Of a stretch of DNA of 64,000 bases, positions 42,033 to 50,706 are shown one piece after another (position 1 is the stretch's first letter; the number at the start of each line of letters is the position of its first letter). Position numbers and translations under genes: made by a program. The DNA comes from Streptomyces olivochromogenes. GTDB taxonomy: Bacteria; Actinomycetota; Actinomycetes; Streptomycetales; Streptomycetaceae. The notes under the pieces are model-generated. The model ran no database searches. It saw only the letters and a list, made by a program, of their open reading frames with translations, and had not been told where the DNA came from. The stretch spans positions 62,001 to 126,000 of the forward strand of contig NZ_KQ948454.1 of assembly GCF_001514115.1 (NCBI RefSeq), read 5' to 3'.

Positions 42033-42176
42033 TTCGGTTGTCGGTTGGTCCCCCAGGTCCTGGGACCAACCATCGACCGGCACGCTCGAGCGACGACACA
42101 GACCGCCCATGACTCTCAAGGAACTCCAAAGGGGGAGCCGCCCCCTGGCGCGACCCGCGTGCGGATACTGGGGGGC

Positions 42177-42866
42177 ATGACCGCTCACGAGGGGGCCACC
42201 GTTCTCGTCGTCGAGGACGAGCCGAGCATCGCGGACGTCCTGGCCATCGCGCTGCGCTACCACCGCTTCGAGGTGATGACCGCGGGCACCGTCCGGCAGG
42301 CGCTCACGCTCGCCGAACGCACCCGCCCCGACGCGGCGCTGCTCGACGTGATGCTGCCGGACGGCGACGGGCGGGCGCTGGGCCGTGAACTGCGCCTGCG
42401 CCGGCCCGACCTGGCGATCGTCTTCCTCACCGCGCGGGACGCGCCCGCCGAGATCGTCGGCGCGCTCGGTTTCGGCGACGACTACATCACCAAGCCGTTC
42501 AACATCGACGAGGTCGTCGCCCGGATCACGGCCGTACTGCGCCGCACACGCCCCGACGACGTCCTTCCCCAGCGCCCGCCCCTTCGCTACGGCGAACTCG
42601 AACTGGACGAGACGACGTACTCCGTGCACCGCGGGGACCGCACGGTGGAGCTCACCCCCACCGAGTACGCCCTGCTGCGCTTCCTCGTCCGCAACGGCGG
42701 CCGGATCGTGCCCAAGGAGCAACTCCTGCGGCACGTCTGGCAGTACGAACACTCCGCCGAGTCGACCGTCGTCGAGACGTACATCAGCTATCTGCGCCGC
42801 AAACTCGAACCCCTCGGCCCACCGGTGATCCAGACCCGCCGGGGCGTCGGATACGGCCTCGCATGA
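42177..42866 (+). CDS. OmpR/PhoB-family response regulator
   Basis: 229 residues from the ATG at 42177. Receiver domain 1-120: VLVVEDEPSIADVL (acidic pair), ALLDVMLPDGDGRAL with the phospho-acceptor Asp near residue 55, VFLTARDAP and DDYITKPFN with the conserved Lys. Winged-helix domain 135-229: ELTPTEYALLRFLVRNGGRI, STVVETYISYLRRKLEP and IQTRRGVGYGL. Its stop overlaps the kinase start (ATGA), so they form a coupled two-component pair. It faces away from the MMPL gene across about 180 bp, so it may regulate that transporter. Confidence 0.95.
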   Translation: MTAHEGATVLVVEDEPSIADVLAIALRYHRFEVMTAGTVRQALTLAERTRPDAALLDVMLPDGDGRALGRELRLRRPDLAIVFLTARDAPAEIVGALGFGDDYITKPFNIDEVVARITAVLRRTRPDDVLPQRPPLRYGELELDETTYSVHRGDRTVELTPTEYALLRFLVRNGGRIVPKEQLLRHVWQYEHSAESTVVETYISYLRRKLEPLGPPVIQTRRGVGYGLA

Positions 42867-44422
42867 CCCCGGCATCCCCGGCATCCCCGGACCCGGGAGT
42901 CGCCGCGCCGCATGCGGAGCCCTCCCTCCGCGCGGAACCCGCGACCCGGACCGAGCTCGCCCTCTGTGCGGGGATTCCCGCGTACGTGAGTGTGCGGCGC
43001 CCCCGGCGTCACCACGGGGTCCATTCCTTGCGCGGCAAGCTGACGCTCGCGAACGTGGCGTTGCTGGCGCTGGGCATCATCGTGGCGACCGCCGTCAGCC
43101 TGATGGGCATGCGGCACTATCTGCTCGACCAGGTCGACACGGAACTGTCCAAGACGCGGGAGTCCCTGACCGGTTCGCGGCTCACCCTCCACCAGATCGA
43201 CTCGCTCACCGCGCTCGCCTTCGTACGCGAGCGGATGGTCCCCGGCGCGGACCGGTCCGACAAGCCGGACTCGATCTTCGCGGCGGTGGACGGCCACGGG
43301 ACCCCCCTCAGCGTCGGCGGTTTCAAGCCCACCGACATCCAGCGCGCGCTGGCCGCCGCGGTGGACGAGCCGAGCGCCCTCGCGCACGACCCCGCCCTGC
43401 ACGACACCACCGTGCACGGCGCCTCCTACCGGGTCACCGGGGCCCGGCTCGCCGACGGCACGTACGTGCTGCTCGCCGCCTCCACCGACGCCCTGCACAA
43501 GGGCATCGCCAAGGCCCTCAAGCTCGATCTGGGCGTCGGCACCCTGCTGTTGTCGCTGCTCGCGGCGCTGACCATGATCAGCGTGAGGCGCCGGATGCGG
43601 CCACTGGAGGACATGGTGGAGACCTCGTCCGCCATCGCCGAGGGCGACCTCACCCGGCGCGTGCCCTCCAGCCACCATCCGACCCAGGAGGTCGAACAGC
43701 TGCGGCTCGCCCTCAACTCCATGCTCCACCAGGTGGAATCGGCGTACCGGACCCGCGAGCGCAGCGCGGCGCAGCTGCGCCGGTTCGTCGCGGACGCCTC
43801 GCACGAGCTGCGCACCCCGCTGTCGGCGATCCGCGGCTACCTCCAGCTGTACGAGAAGGGGATGCTGCGCGAGCCGGGTGAGCGCCGGCGGGCCTGGGAC
43901 CGGATGAACGCCGAGGCCGACCGCATGGGACGCCTCGTGGACGAACTGCTCATCCTGGCCCGCCTCGACCAGAGCCCCGAGCTGCGTTTCAAGAACGTCG
44001 ACCTGAGCCGTCTGGTACGGGACGCGGCCGAGGATCTGCGGGCCCAGCAGCCCGGGCGTCCGGTGACCGTGGGCGCCGACGGGACACTGCTGGTGCACGC
44101 CGACGAGTCGGGGCTGCGGCAGGTGCTGGGCAACCTGGTGGCCAACGTACGCACCCACACGCCCGCCGACGTGCCGGTGCGGCTCGGCCTCGAACGCAAG
44201 GACGGGACCGTACGGCTGTGTGTCGCGGACCAGGGGCCCGGGCTGGCGGAGGAGGACGCGGCGCGCATATTCGACCGGTTCTTCCGGGCGGGCGGTGGTG
44301 CGGGCAGCGGGCTGGGGATGGCGATCGTGCAGGGAGTGGTGGCCGCGCACGGGGGTGACGTGGCGGTACGGACGGCGCCGGGAGCGGGGCTCGAGGTCAC
44401 GGTGACGCTTCCGACGCGGTGA
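42863..44422 (+). CDS. Sensor histidine kinase
   Basis: 519 residues. A polar N-terminus of about 55 residues precedes helix 1 (LTLANVALLALGIIVATAVS, about 58-80), an outside sensor domain of about 120 residues, helix 2 (LGVGTLLLSLLAALTMISV), a HAMP linker (RRMRPLEDMVETSSAIAEGD), the dimerisation helix with the phospho-acceptor His (RFVADASHELRTPLSAIRGY) and an ATPase domain with NLVANVRTHTP (N box), ADQGPGLAEEDAARIFDRFF (G1/F) and GSGLGMAIVQGVVAAHGG (G2). Cognate of the preceding regulator. Signal unknown. Confidence 0.95.
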   Translation: MTPASPASPDPGVAAPHAEPSLRAEPATRTELALCAGIPAYVSVRRPRRHHGVHSLRGKLTLANVALLALGIIVATAVSLMGMRHYLLDQVDTELSKTRESLTGSRLTLHQIDSLTALAFVRERMVPGADRSDKPDSIFAAVDGHGTPLSVGGFKPTDIQRALAAAVDEPSALAHDPALHDTTVHGASYRVTGARLADGTYVLLAASTDALHKGIAKALKLDLGVGTLLLSLLAALTMISVRRRMRPLEDMVETSSAIAEGDLTRRVPSSHHPTQEVEQLRLALNSMLHQVESAYRTRERSAAQLRRFVADASHELRTPLSAIRGYLQLYEKGMLREPGERRRAWDRMNAEADRMGRLVDELLILARLDQSPELRFKNVDLSRLVRDAAEDLRAQQPGRPVTVGADGTLLVHADESGLRQVLGNLVANVRTHTPADVPVRLGLERKDGTVRLCVADQGPGLAEEDAARIFDRFFRAGGGAGSGLGMAIVQGVVAAHGGDVAVRTAPGAGLEVTVTLPTR

Positions 44423-44425
44423 GCT

Positions 44426-44483
44426 GCTTTAACAAGCACAGTGAGGTGCTTGAACAAGCTCGGTGACTCGCTTGAACATAAGC
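44426..44483. repeat. Three palindromic sites repeated every 22 bp
   Basis: GCTTTAACAAGC (44426), GCTTGAACAAGC (44448) and GCTTGAACATAAGC (44470) start exactly 22 bp apart, two helical turns, immediately after the histidine kinase stop and 118-175 bp before the LtaS-like gene. Each is an inverted repeat of GCTT/AAGC, and GTGA recurs between copies. This is a likely regulator-binding array. Confidence 0.7.
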
Positions 44484-44600
44484 AAACCCGGATGATTGAA
44501 CACCGGCCGGTACGACCTCGTACCCAACAGAAGAAGGCGGCCCCGACCTCAGCCTGGTCCGCCGCGCCACCACCGGGCTTCGCACGGAAGGACCGCCGGG

Positions 44601-46760
44601 TTGTCGTTCAACACGAGCTCTCGACAGCTGTCGAAAACGGACGAGGCGCCGGAGGACGTGCCCTCGCAGGAGGTCACGCCCCTGGACTCCCCGGAGGCCG
44701 ACACCCCGGAGGGGGGCGTTCCAGAGGCGGACGCTCCGGAGGCGGAAGCACAGGAGACGAACGCCGCAGAGGCGGAAGCTCCGGAGGCGGAGGTCGAGGT
44801 CGAGGCAGAAGCAGAGGCCGACCCCGAGCCGGAAGCCGCGGAAGCCCCTGAGGTCCCGGAAGTCCCTGAAGTCCCGCAAGTCCCGGAAGCGATGGCTCCG
44901 GAGACGGAGACTCCCGAAGCCCAGACGTCCGGGACGACGACATCCGAGACCGAGACTCCTGAGACCGAGACTCCTGAGACGGAGACCCCTGGGGCCGAGA
45001 CTCCTGGGGCCGAGACTCCTGAGACGGAAAGCCCCGGGGCGCAAGCCTCGGACGTCGACGCTCCGGAGGGCGAGGTCACCCCCCGCCCACGCCGGTGGTG
45101 GCGGGTCTGGGGCGGGTGGCGGGAGAGGTACCCGGTCGCGGCCCGCGTTCTCTGGTGGACCACCACCGCCGTGGCCCTCGCTGTAGTGGTCGTCGCGCTG
45201 CTCATGCCGACCCAGGCGGACAAGTTCCGGGTGGCCGCTTTCGTGCGTCTCCCGGTGGAGGCGATCTTCGGCGCCGCCCTGCTGATCGTCCTGCCCCGCA
45301 GGCCGCGGATCGCCGTGGCGGTGTTCGCCGGGCTCGGCCTGGGCGCCCTGACCGTCGTGAACTTCCTCGACATCGGTTTCAACGAATACCTCGGGCGAGG
45401 CTTCAACGTCGTCCTCGACTGGTCGCTCTTCAGTGATGCGCAGGGATACCTCCAGGACACGTTCGGCAAGGGTGGCGCGCTCGGCATCGCGGCCCTGGCC
45501 GTGACGCTCGTGATCGCCGTACTCGCCCTCACGACGATGTCGGTGATCCGACTGGGCAACCTGGCGGCCCGGAACACCGAGACGGCGACCCGCACGACGC
45601 TGGTGCTGGCCATCGCCTGGGTCACCTGCGCGGCGCTGGGCGTGCAGTACGCCGCGGGGATACCCATCGCTTCGGAGCACACCATGCAGGCCCTCCAGTT
45701 CAAGACGGAGCAGGTGCGGCGGACGCTGCGGGACGAAGCCGAGTTCGCCAAGATCGCGAAGAAGGACGACTTCGCCAACACGCCGCCCGACCAGCTGCTC
45801 ACCGGGCTGCGCGGCAAGGACATGATGATCACCTTCATCGAGAGCTACGGCCGCAGCGCGATCGAGGACCCGGTCATGGCGCCGGGCGTCGACGCCACGC
45901 TCACCGCCGAGAACGAGAAGCTGACCCAGGCCGGGTTCGCGGCCAAGAGCGGCTGGCTGACCTCGGCGACGTACGGCGGAAGCAGCTGGCTGGGCCACTC
46001 CACCTTCCTGTCGGGCCTGTGGATCAGCAACCAGCAGCGCTACCGCACCGTCACCGCGGGCGATCGCCTGACCCTCCCCGGCGCGTTCAAGAAGACGGGC
46101 GCCTGGGACACGGTCGGCGTCATGCCGGGCATCCAGAAGGCGTGGCCCGAGCAGAAGTTCTACGGCATCGACAAGCTCTACGACTCCCACAAACTCGGCT
46201 ACAAGGGCCCGAAGTTCAGCTGGTCGACCATGCCCGACCAGTACGCGCTGACCGCGTTCGAGCGCCTGGTGCACAGCAAGAAGCACGACAAGCCGCTCAT
46301 GTCGACGATCATCCTGACCTCCAGCCACCAGCCCTGGGCGCCGATCCCCAAGCTGGTCCCGCAGGACCAGGTCGGCGACGGCTCGATCTACAACGCGATC
46401 GAGAAGGCCGGCAAGAAGCCCGGGGACATCATCACCGACTCCACCAAGTCGAAGCAGGAGTACGGCAAGTCCATCCAGTACTCGGTGTCGAGCCTCATCA
46501 ACTACCTGGTGAAGTACGGCAACAAGAACACCGTGCTGATCTTCCTCGGCGACCACCAGCCCATCGCCCGGGTCAGCGGCAACCACGCCAGCCGTGATGT
46601 GCCGGTCTCGATCGTCGCCAAGGACCCGAAGGTCCTGGACAAGATCGCCGACTGGAACTGGGCGGACGGACTGCAGCCGCAGCAGGACACCCCGGTCTGG
46701 AAGATGAACGACTTCCGCGACCGCTTCCTGACGGCGTACGGCTCGACCCCGGCGCCGTGA
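44601..46760 (+). CDS. LtaS-like sulfatase/alkaline-phosphatase-superfamily membrane protein with acidic N-terminal arm
   Basis: 719 residues from the TTG at 44601, supported by GGAAGGA 8 nt upstream. Residues 1-165 are a Glu/Pro/Thr/Ala-rich arm with ETETPETETPETETPG repeats. Membrane helices lie between about 188 and 350 (ALAVVVVALLMPTQ, IFGAALLIVLPRRP, VFAGLGLGALTVVNFLDIGF, ALAVTLVIAVLALTTMSVI, LVLAIAWVTCAALGVQY). The outside domain has MMITFIESYGRSAI (metal Glu and nucleophile region), STFLSGLW, ILTSSHQPWAP and LIFLGDHQPIARV (GDH ligand). It probably transfers or removes phospho-groups on a wall polymer, as LtaS does; the acidic arm would be cytoplasmic and is unusual. Confidence 0.85.
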   Translation: MSFNTSSRQLSKTDEAPEDVPSQEVTPLDSPEADTPEGGVPEADAPEAEAQETNAAEAEAPEAEVEVEAEAEADPEPEAAEAPEVPEVPEVPQVPEAMAPETETPEAQTSGTTTSETETPETETPETETPGAETPGAETPETESPGAQASDVDAPEGEVTPRPRRWWRVWGGWRERYPVAARVLWWTTTAVALAVVVVALLMPTQADKFRVAAFVRLPVEAIFGAALLIVLPRRPRIAVAVFAGLGLGALTVVNFLDIGFNEYLGRGFNVVLDWSLFSDAQGYLQDTFGKGGALGIAALAVTLVIAVLALTTMSVIRLGNLAARNTETATRTTLVLAIAWVTCAALGVQYAAGIPIASEHTMQALQFKTEQVRRTLRDEAEFAKIAKKDDFANTPPDQLLTGLRGKDMMITFIESYGRSAIEDPVMAPGVDATLTAENEKLTQAGFAAKSGWLTSATYGGSSWLGHSTFLSGLWISNQQRYRTVTAGDRLTLPGAFKKTGAWDTVGVMPGIQKAWPEQKFYGIDKLYDSHKLGYKGPKFSWSTMPDQYALTAFERLVHSKKHDKPLMSTIILTSSHQPWAPIPKLVPQDQVGDGSIYNAIEKAGKKPGDIITDSTKSKQEYGKSIQYSVSSLINYLVKYGNKNTVLIFLGDHQPIARVSGNHASRDVPVSIVAKDPKVLDKIADWNWADGLQPQQDTPVWKMNDFRDRFLTAYGSTPAP

Positions 46761-46761
46761 T

Positions 46762-47175
46762 TCACGGGGGCGCGGACGCCACGAGCGCCCACACGGTCTT
46801 GCCGTGGCGGCCCCGGCTCCACACCCCCCACGCCACGGCGACGCCCTCCACGAGGTGCAGGCCGCGGCCGGTCTCCTCCCCCACGGAGACCGGCCGCGGC
46901 CGTGGTGCGGCGAAGCCCTCGTCGGAGACCTCGACGAAGCAGGAGCCGTCGGCGAGGGCGGTCACCGCGACCTCGAACTCCCCTTCGTGACCTTCGTGAA
47001 GGGGTCCGTGGCGTACGGCGTTGGTCACGAGCTCGGAGACGATCAGGACGACGTCCGCGAGGGCCGGGTCGTCGGTGCTGTGGCCCCAGTCCCGCAGATG
47101 GTCGCGTACCCGGCGCCGGGCGAGTCCGACGGACGCCGGGTGCCGGGGCAGCCGGAACGCGTTGCGTCTCAACAC
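46762..47175 (-). CDS. RsbW-like ATP-binding regulatory kinase
   Basis: 137 residues from a GTG. HATPase_c_2 domain: VVLIVSELVTNAVRHGPLHE is the N box, CFVEVSDEGFAAPRP the G1 box, EETGRGLHLVEGVAVAWGV the G2 box, and GKTVWALV the end. Such short single-domain proteins are common in Streptomyces, where they act as anti-sigma or partner-switching kinases; partners are usually encoded elsewhere, as here. It converges with the LtaS-like gene, the two stops being 1 bp apart. Confidence 0.88.
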   Translation of the reverse strand: MLRRNAFRLPRHPASVGLARRRVRDHLRDWGHSTDDPALADVVLIVSELVTNAVRHGPLHEGHEGEFEVAVTALADGSCFVEVSDEGFAAPRPRPVSVGEETGRGLHLVEGVAVAWGVWSRGRHGKTVWALVASAPP

Positions 47176-47290
47176 CTCAGCTCCTCACCGTGCGCACACC
47201 TCGGGCACATAGTGCGCACATGGTGCCGCGTTGGGCGAGAGCGCGATGTCACCGGGGTGGGGGGCCACCCCGCGAGATCACGTCACGTGT

Positions 47291-47338
47291 CATATTCAGC
47301 CCGGCTCATATCCAGCCCGGCTCATATCCAGCCCAGCC
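47291..47338. repeat. Three 16-bp tandem repeats across a stop codon
   Basis: CATATTCAGCCCGGCT (47291-47306), CATATCCAGCCCGGCT (47307-47322) and CATATCCAGCCCAGCC (47323-47338). The third encodes the last codons (LGWI) of the peptide-binding protein on the minus strand; the other two lie beyond its TGA, so the gene's tail has been copied downstream. Confidence 0.85.
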
Positions 47339-48878
47339 GCCAGAGGCGGAAGACACCGGTCCCGTCCGACAGATACTGGCCGCCTCCGACGTCCTCACTG
47401 CTGAGTACGTACTCCTTGCGCTGCCACAGGGGGATCAGGGGAACATCGCGGGCCACGATTTCCTGCAGTGTCTGGAAGTCGTCGGACGTGCGGCTGCGGT
47501 CCTCGTACTGCTGACTGTCCTGAATCAGCCGGTCCACGTCCTTGTCGCTGTACCCGTTCTTCATGCTGTTGCCGGTGCCGACGAGCGGGGTGCTGAAGGT
47601 GTCCGGGTCGGGGAAGTCGGCGACCCAGCCGACCGCCCAGGCGTCCAACCGGCCCTCGGCGTACCGCTTCTGGAAGTCGGTCCACTCGTAGCCCTTGATG
47701 TCCACCTTGAACAGGCCGCTCGCCTCCAGCTGCCGCTTCAGCTCGGTGGCCTCCTCGCCGGCGGCGCCCCGCCCCTCGGCGTACCCGTAGGTGAAGCGCA
47801 CCGGCGTCGACACCCCGGCCTCGGTCAGCAGGGCCTTCGCCTTCTTCGCGTCGGGCTTCGGGTAGGTGTCGAAGAACGACGTCGAGTGCCCTGTGATGCC
47901 CGCGGGGATCAGCCCGTACAGCGGATCGGTCGTCCCCTTGTAGGTCTGGCTGACCAGTTGCTCGCGGTTGATCAGCACGGCGACGGCTTGCCGTACGAGG
48001 CGGTTGTGCAGCGGCGAGTTCGCGCGGACGTTGAGGACGAGGTTGCGGGTCTCGGCGCTGTCGGACTCGGTGACGTGCTGGTCCGGGTCGCTCGGCGAGA
48101 GGGTGGCGAGCGTCGCGGGCGGCAGCTGACGCGTCGCGACGTCGACCTGCTTCGCCTTCCAGGCGCTCTCCAGTGCCTTGGGGGTGCCGTAGTAGCGCAG
48201 CACGGTGGGCGTGCCGCTCCCCTCGACGGCGCCCTTGTAGTTCTTGTTGGGCGCGAGGACGGCCCGCTTGTCCTTCGTATACGACTTCAGTACGTACACC
48301 CCGGTGCCGTCGGCGCCCGCGTCCTTGCGCAGGGCGTGCTTCGGGTAGCGGGTGTGGTCGACGATCGACCCGGCTCCGGTGGCCACCTTGAAGGGGAAGG
48401 TGGCGTCCGGCGAGGACAGGTGGAAGGTGACCTTGAGGCCCTGGGCGTCCACCGAGCCGAGGGTGGAGAGCAGGGACGCGGGCCCCACCTCGGAGTTGAT
48501 GGCCTTGACCCGGTCGAAGGAGAACTTCACGTCCTCGGCGGTCACCTTGCTCCCGCTCGGGAACGTCAGGTCGTCGCGCAGGGTGCAGACATAGGTCCGC
48601 AGTCCCGTGCCCAGGAACCCGCAGCTCTTCGCCGCGTCCGGCACGGGGGCGGCGCCACCGGGCTCGAACGTCAGCAACGACTGGAACACGTTGCTGAACA
48701 GGGCCCAGGAGCCGGCGTCGTACGCGCCCGCCGGGTCGAGTGACGTGACGGCGTCCGTCGTCCCGACCGTGATGGTCCTGTTGTGGTTGTCCTTCGACGG
48801 CAGTAACTGCCAGCCGCCCACACCCACGGCCGCCAGTACCACCAGCACCGCGAGAATCCGTATGCGAACCGATCGCAT
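47322..48878 (-). CDS. Peptide/nickel-type ABC transporter substrate-binding protein (SBP_bac_5)
   Basis: 518 residues from the ATG at 48878 (GGGGAGGGG upstream). One N-terminal hydrophobic segment (SVRIRILAVLVVLAAVGVGG) without a lipobox Cys, so a cleaved or uncleaved Sec signal. Family blocks: ITVGTTDAVTSLDPAGAYD, NVFQSLLTFEP, DLTFPSGSKVTAEDVKFSFD, VADFPDPDTFSTPLVG and VPLIPLWQRKEYVLS. It should bind oligopeptides or similar outside the cell. No permease or ATPase gene is adjacent, so it is an orphan. The gene tail overlaps a 16-bp tandem repeat. Confidence 0.9.
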   Translation of the reverse strand: MRSVRIRILAVLVVLAAVGVGGWQLLPSKDNHNRTITVGTTDAVTSLDPAGAYDAGSWALFSNVFQSLLTFEPGGAAPVPDAAKSCGFLGTGLRTYVCTLRDDLTFPSGSKVTAEDVKFSFDRVKAINSEVGPASLLSTLGSVDAQGLKVTFHLSSPDATFPFKVATGAGSIVDHTRYPKHALRKDAGADGTGVYVLKSYTKDKRAVLAPNKNYKGAVEGSGTPTVLRYYGTPKALESAWKAKQVDVATRQLPPATLATLSPSDPDQHVTESDSAETRNLVLNVRANSPLHNRLVRQAVAVLINREQLVSQTYKGTTDPLYGLIPAGITGHSTSFFDTYPKPDAKKAKALLTEAGVSTPVRFTYGYAEGRGAAGEEATELKRQLEASGLFKVDIKGYEWTDFQKRYAEGRLDAWAVGWVADFPDPDTFSTPLVGTGNSMKNGYSDKDVDRLIQDSQQYEDRSRTSDDFQTLQEIVARDVPLIPLWQRKEYVLSSEDVGGGQYLSDGTGVFRLWRLGWI

Positions 48879-49025
48879 CGGCGCCCCTCCCCAGGCCACG
48901 CCCCGTGCCACTCCCCAGTGACGCGGATCACCCAACCACAGGTGTTTCGTCTGAGGGAAGAGGTGTCCGAAGAATCAGACGGGGTATTGGGAAAGACCGT
49001 TTCCCCCCTGTTTCACAGCCGGTTC

Positions 49026-50291
49026 TCAGGCTTGCAGGGATGCCAGTTCCACGACGGTGATGTCCGACGGCGCGCCCACCCGGGTCGGCGGCCCCCAGGC
49101 GCCCGCGCCCCGGGAGACGTACAGCTGTGTATCGCCGTACCGTTCGAGGCCCGCGACCGTGGGATTGGCCAGTTCCGCGATGTAGTTGCCCGGCCAGAGC
49201 TGGCCGCCGTGGGTGTGCCCGGAGAGCTGGAGGTCGACACCGTGCTTGACGGCGTCGTGGATCTGGACCGGCTGGTGGGCGAGCAGCACCACGGCCCGCG
49301 CGGTGTCCCGGTCCCCCAGCGCCCTCCCGAAGTCGGGCCCGTGCCCCTCGCTCTCCCCCGCGACGTCATTGACGCCCGCGAGATCGAATCCGGCCATTTC
49401 CGTCCGGGCGTTCTCGAGCGGGTGCAGACCCAGTTCCCGTACTTCCCGGACCCATTGCGCGGCGCCGGAGTAGTACTCGTGGTTGCCCGTGACGAAATAT
49501 GAGCCGTGCCGTGCCCGCAGCCGCGCGAGAGGCGCCGCGGCGGGTCCGAGGTCCTTCACACTCCCGTCGACGAGGTCCCCGACCACCGCGATCAGGTCGG
49601 GCTGCGTCGCGTTGATCGTGTCGACGACGCGCTGACAGAAGTCCCGTCCGAGGGTGGGCCCGAGGTGGATGTCACTGACGACGGCGATCCGGTAACCGTG
49701 TGCGGACCGGGGCAGTTTGGCCAGCGGCACGGTGACCCGCTTCACCCGCGGCCCGCGCAGCACCCCGTACGTCCCGTACCCCACGGTCCCCAGGGCGACG
49801 GCCGCGGCGGCCCCGCCGGCGGCACGCGAGACGAAGAGCCGCCGCGAGGGGGCGGTGACGGGCGGTGGGGGTTCGACGGGTGAGGGCTCCTGGGGGGCCG
49901 CCGCTCCCGTCGGCACCGACTCCGGGTGCGGTACGGGTGCCGGGTGCGGCAGGGCCACGGAGGGGGCCGCGCGCCGCTCCACGACCCGGCGCAGCAGCGG
50001 TCGTACGACCTCTCCCGCCACCACTCCGAGCAACAGATAGATCGACAGCGCCATCCACAGGAACCCGGGCCAGGCCAGCACCTGCTGGAGCCGGAAGGGC
50101 GCACCGGCGCGCTCCGCGGTGACCGCGGCGATCATCAGCACCGGCCCGGCGACGAAGACCACCGTGCCCGCGCGCCGGGCGAGCCCCGGACCGGACGTCG
50201 TGTCACGCACCAGGCGGCGCCACACGTACCAGTACAGCCCCGCGACCGCGGCGAGGGCGAGCAGTCCCACCAGTACGAAGACGATGACCAA
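49026..50291 (-). CDS. Membrane-anchored metallophosphoesterase
   Basis: 421 residues from the TTG at 50291 (GGGGGA upstream; no ATG or GTG in range). Four N-terminal hydrophobic segments (VFVLVGLLALAAVAGLYWYV, GTVVFVAGPVLMIAAVT, WPGFLWMALSIYLLLGVVAG, AAGGAAAAVALGTVGYG), a Pro-rich loop, then the calcineurin-like domain: IAVVSDIHLGPTLG, IAVVGDLVDGSVKD, VTGNHEYYSGA and LQLSGHTHGGQLWPG, with all metal ligands. Likely an outside-facing phosphodiesterase or phosphatase acting on lipids or nucleotides. Next to the SCO4848-family gene. Confidence 0.9.
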   Translation of the reverse strand: MVIVFVLVGLLALAAVAGLYWYVWRRLVRDTTSGPGLARRAGTVVFVAGPVLMIAAVTAERAGAPFRLQQVLAWPGFLWMALSIYLLLGVVAGEVVRPLLRRVVERRAAPSVALPHPAPVPHPESVPTGAAAPQEPSPVEPPPPVTAPSRRLFVSRAAGGAAAAVALGTVGYGTYGVLRGPRVKRVTVPLAKLPRSAHGYRIAVVSDIHLGPTLGRDFCQRVVDTINATQPDLIAVVGDLVDGSVKDLGPAAAPLARLRARHGSYFVTGNHEYYSGAAQWVREVRELGLHPLENARTEMAGFDLAGVNDVAGESEGHGPDFGRALGDRDTARAVVLLAHQPVQIHDAVKHGVDLQLSGHTHGGQLWPGNYIAELANPTVAGLERYGDTQLYVSRGAGAWGPPTRVGAPSDITVVELASLQA

Positions 50292-50351
50292 GACGCCGTA
50301 TCCCCCGTTGTCCGCCGTTGTATTCCGTTGTCCCCCGTTTGCCCCCTGTTG

Positions 50352-50594
50352 CTATGACGTCTGGCGCAATGCGCGCAGTCCGCGGAACCCGATGCCACCG
50401 ACGACCGTCCCCAAGACAAAGGAGACGACGGCGAGCGTCAGGTGCACCCAGAAGTACGCCGTCGGATCCCCCGCGTCGTTGAACGCGAGCCCGCTGCCGT
50501 CCTTCCACAAATTCTTGACGAAAGTGACCCAGATGATCCAGCTCCACACTCCGAAGGCGAGCAGGAACCAGGAGACGGGGCGGCTGAGCTTCAT
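50352..50594 (-). CDS. SCO4848-family small membrane protein
   Basis: 80 residues from an ATG. Two membrane segments, SWFLLAFGVWSWIIWVTFVK and YFWVHLTLAVVSFVLGTVVG, with a KDGSGLAFNDAGDPTAYF loop. I recognise it as the SCO4848 family of actinobacterial membrane proteins, function unknown. It is divergent from the D-Ala-D-Ala carboxypeptidase gene, 112 bp away, and 60 bp upstream of the metallophosphoesterase on the same strand, so co-transcription with the latter is likely. Confidence 0.88.
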   Translation of the reverse strand: MKLSRPVSWFLLAFGVWSWIIWVTFVKNLWKDGSGLAFNDAGDPTAYFWVHLTLAVVSFVLGTVVGGIGFRGLRALRQTS

Positions 50595-50706
50595 GGGTCC
50601 AGTATCGCCGTCGCCGGCCGGGAGCGGGCGCCGGGGTGGCCGGGACCAGGGGACTCCAGCATCAGGTAATGGGACTTCCCGGCCCGCGCCCTGTAATTTC
50701 TCGACC

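Noticed and set aside
44426..44483. Canonical PHO box
   Set aside because: Blocks like GTTCA and TCACC occur on the reverse strand, but they are not in the 11-bp register of known PhoP direct repeats, so the assignment is left open.
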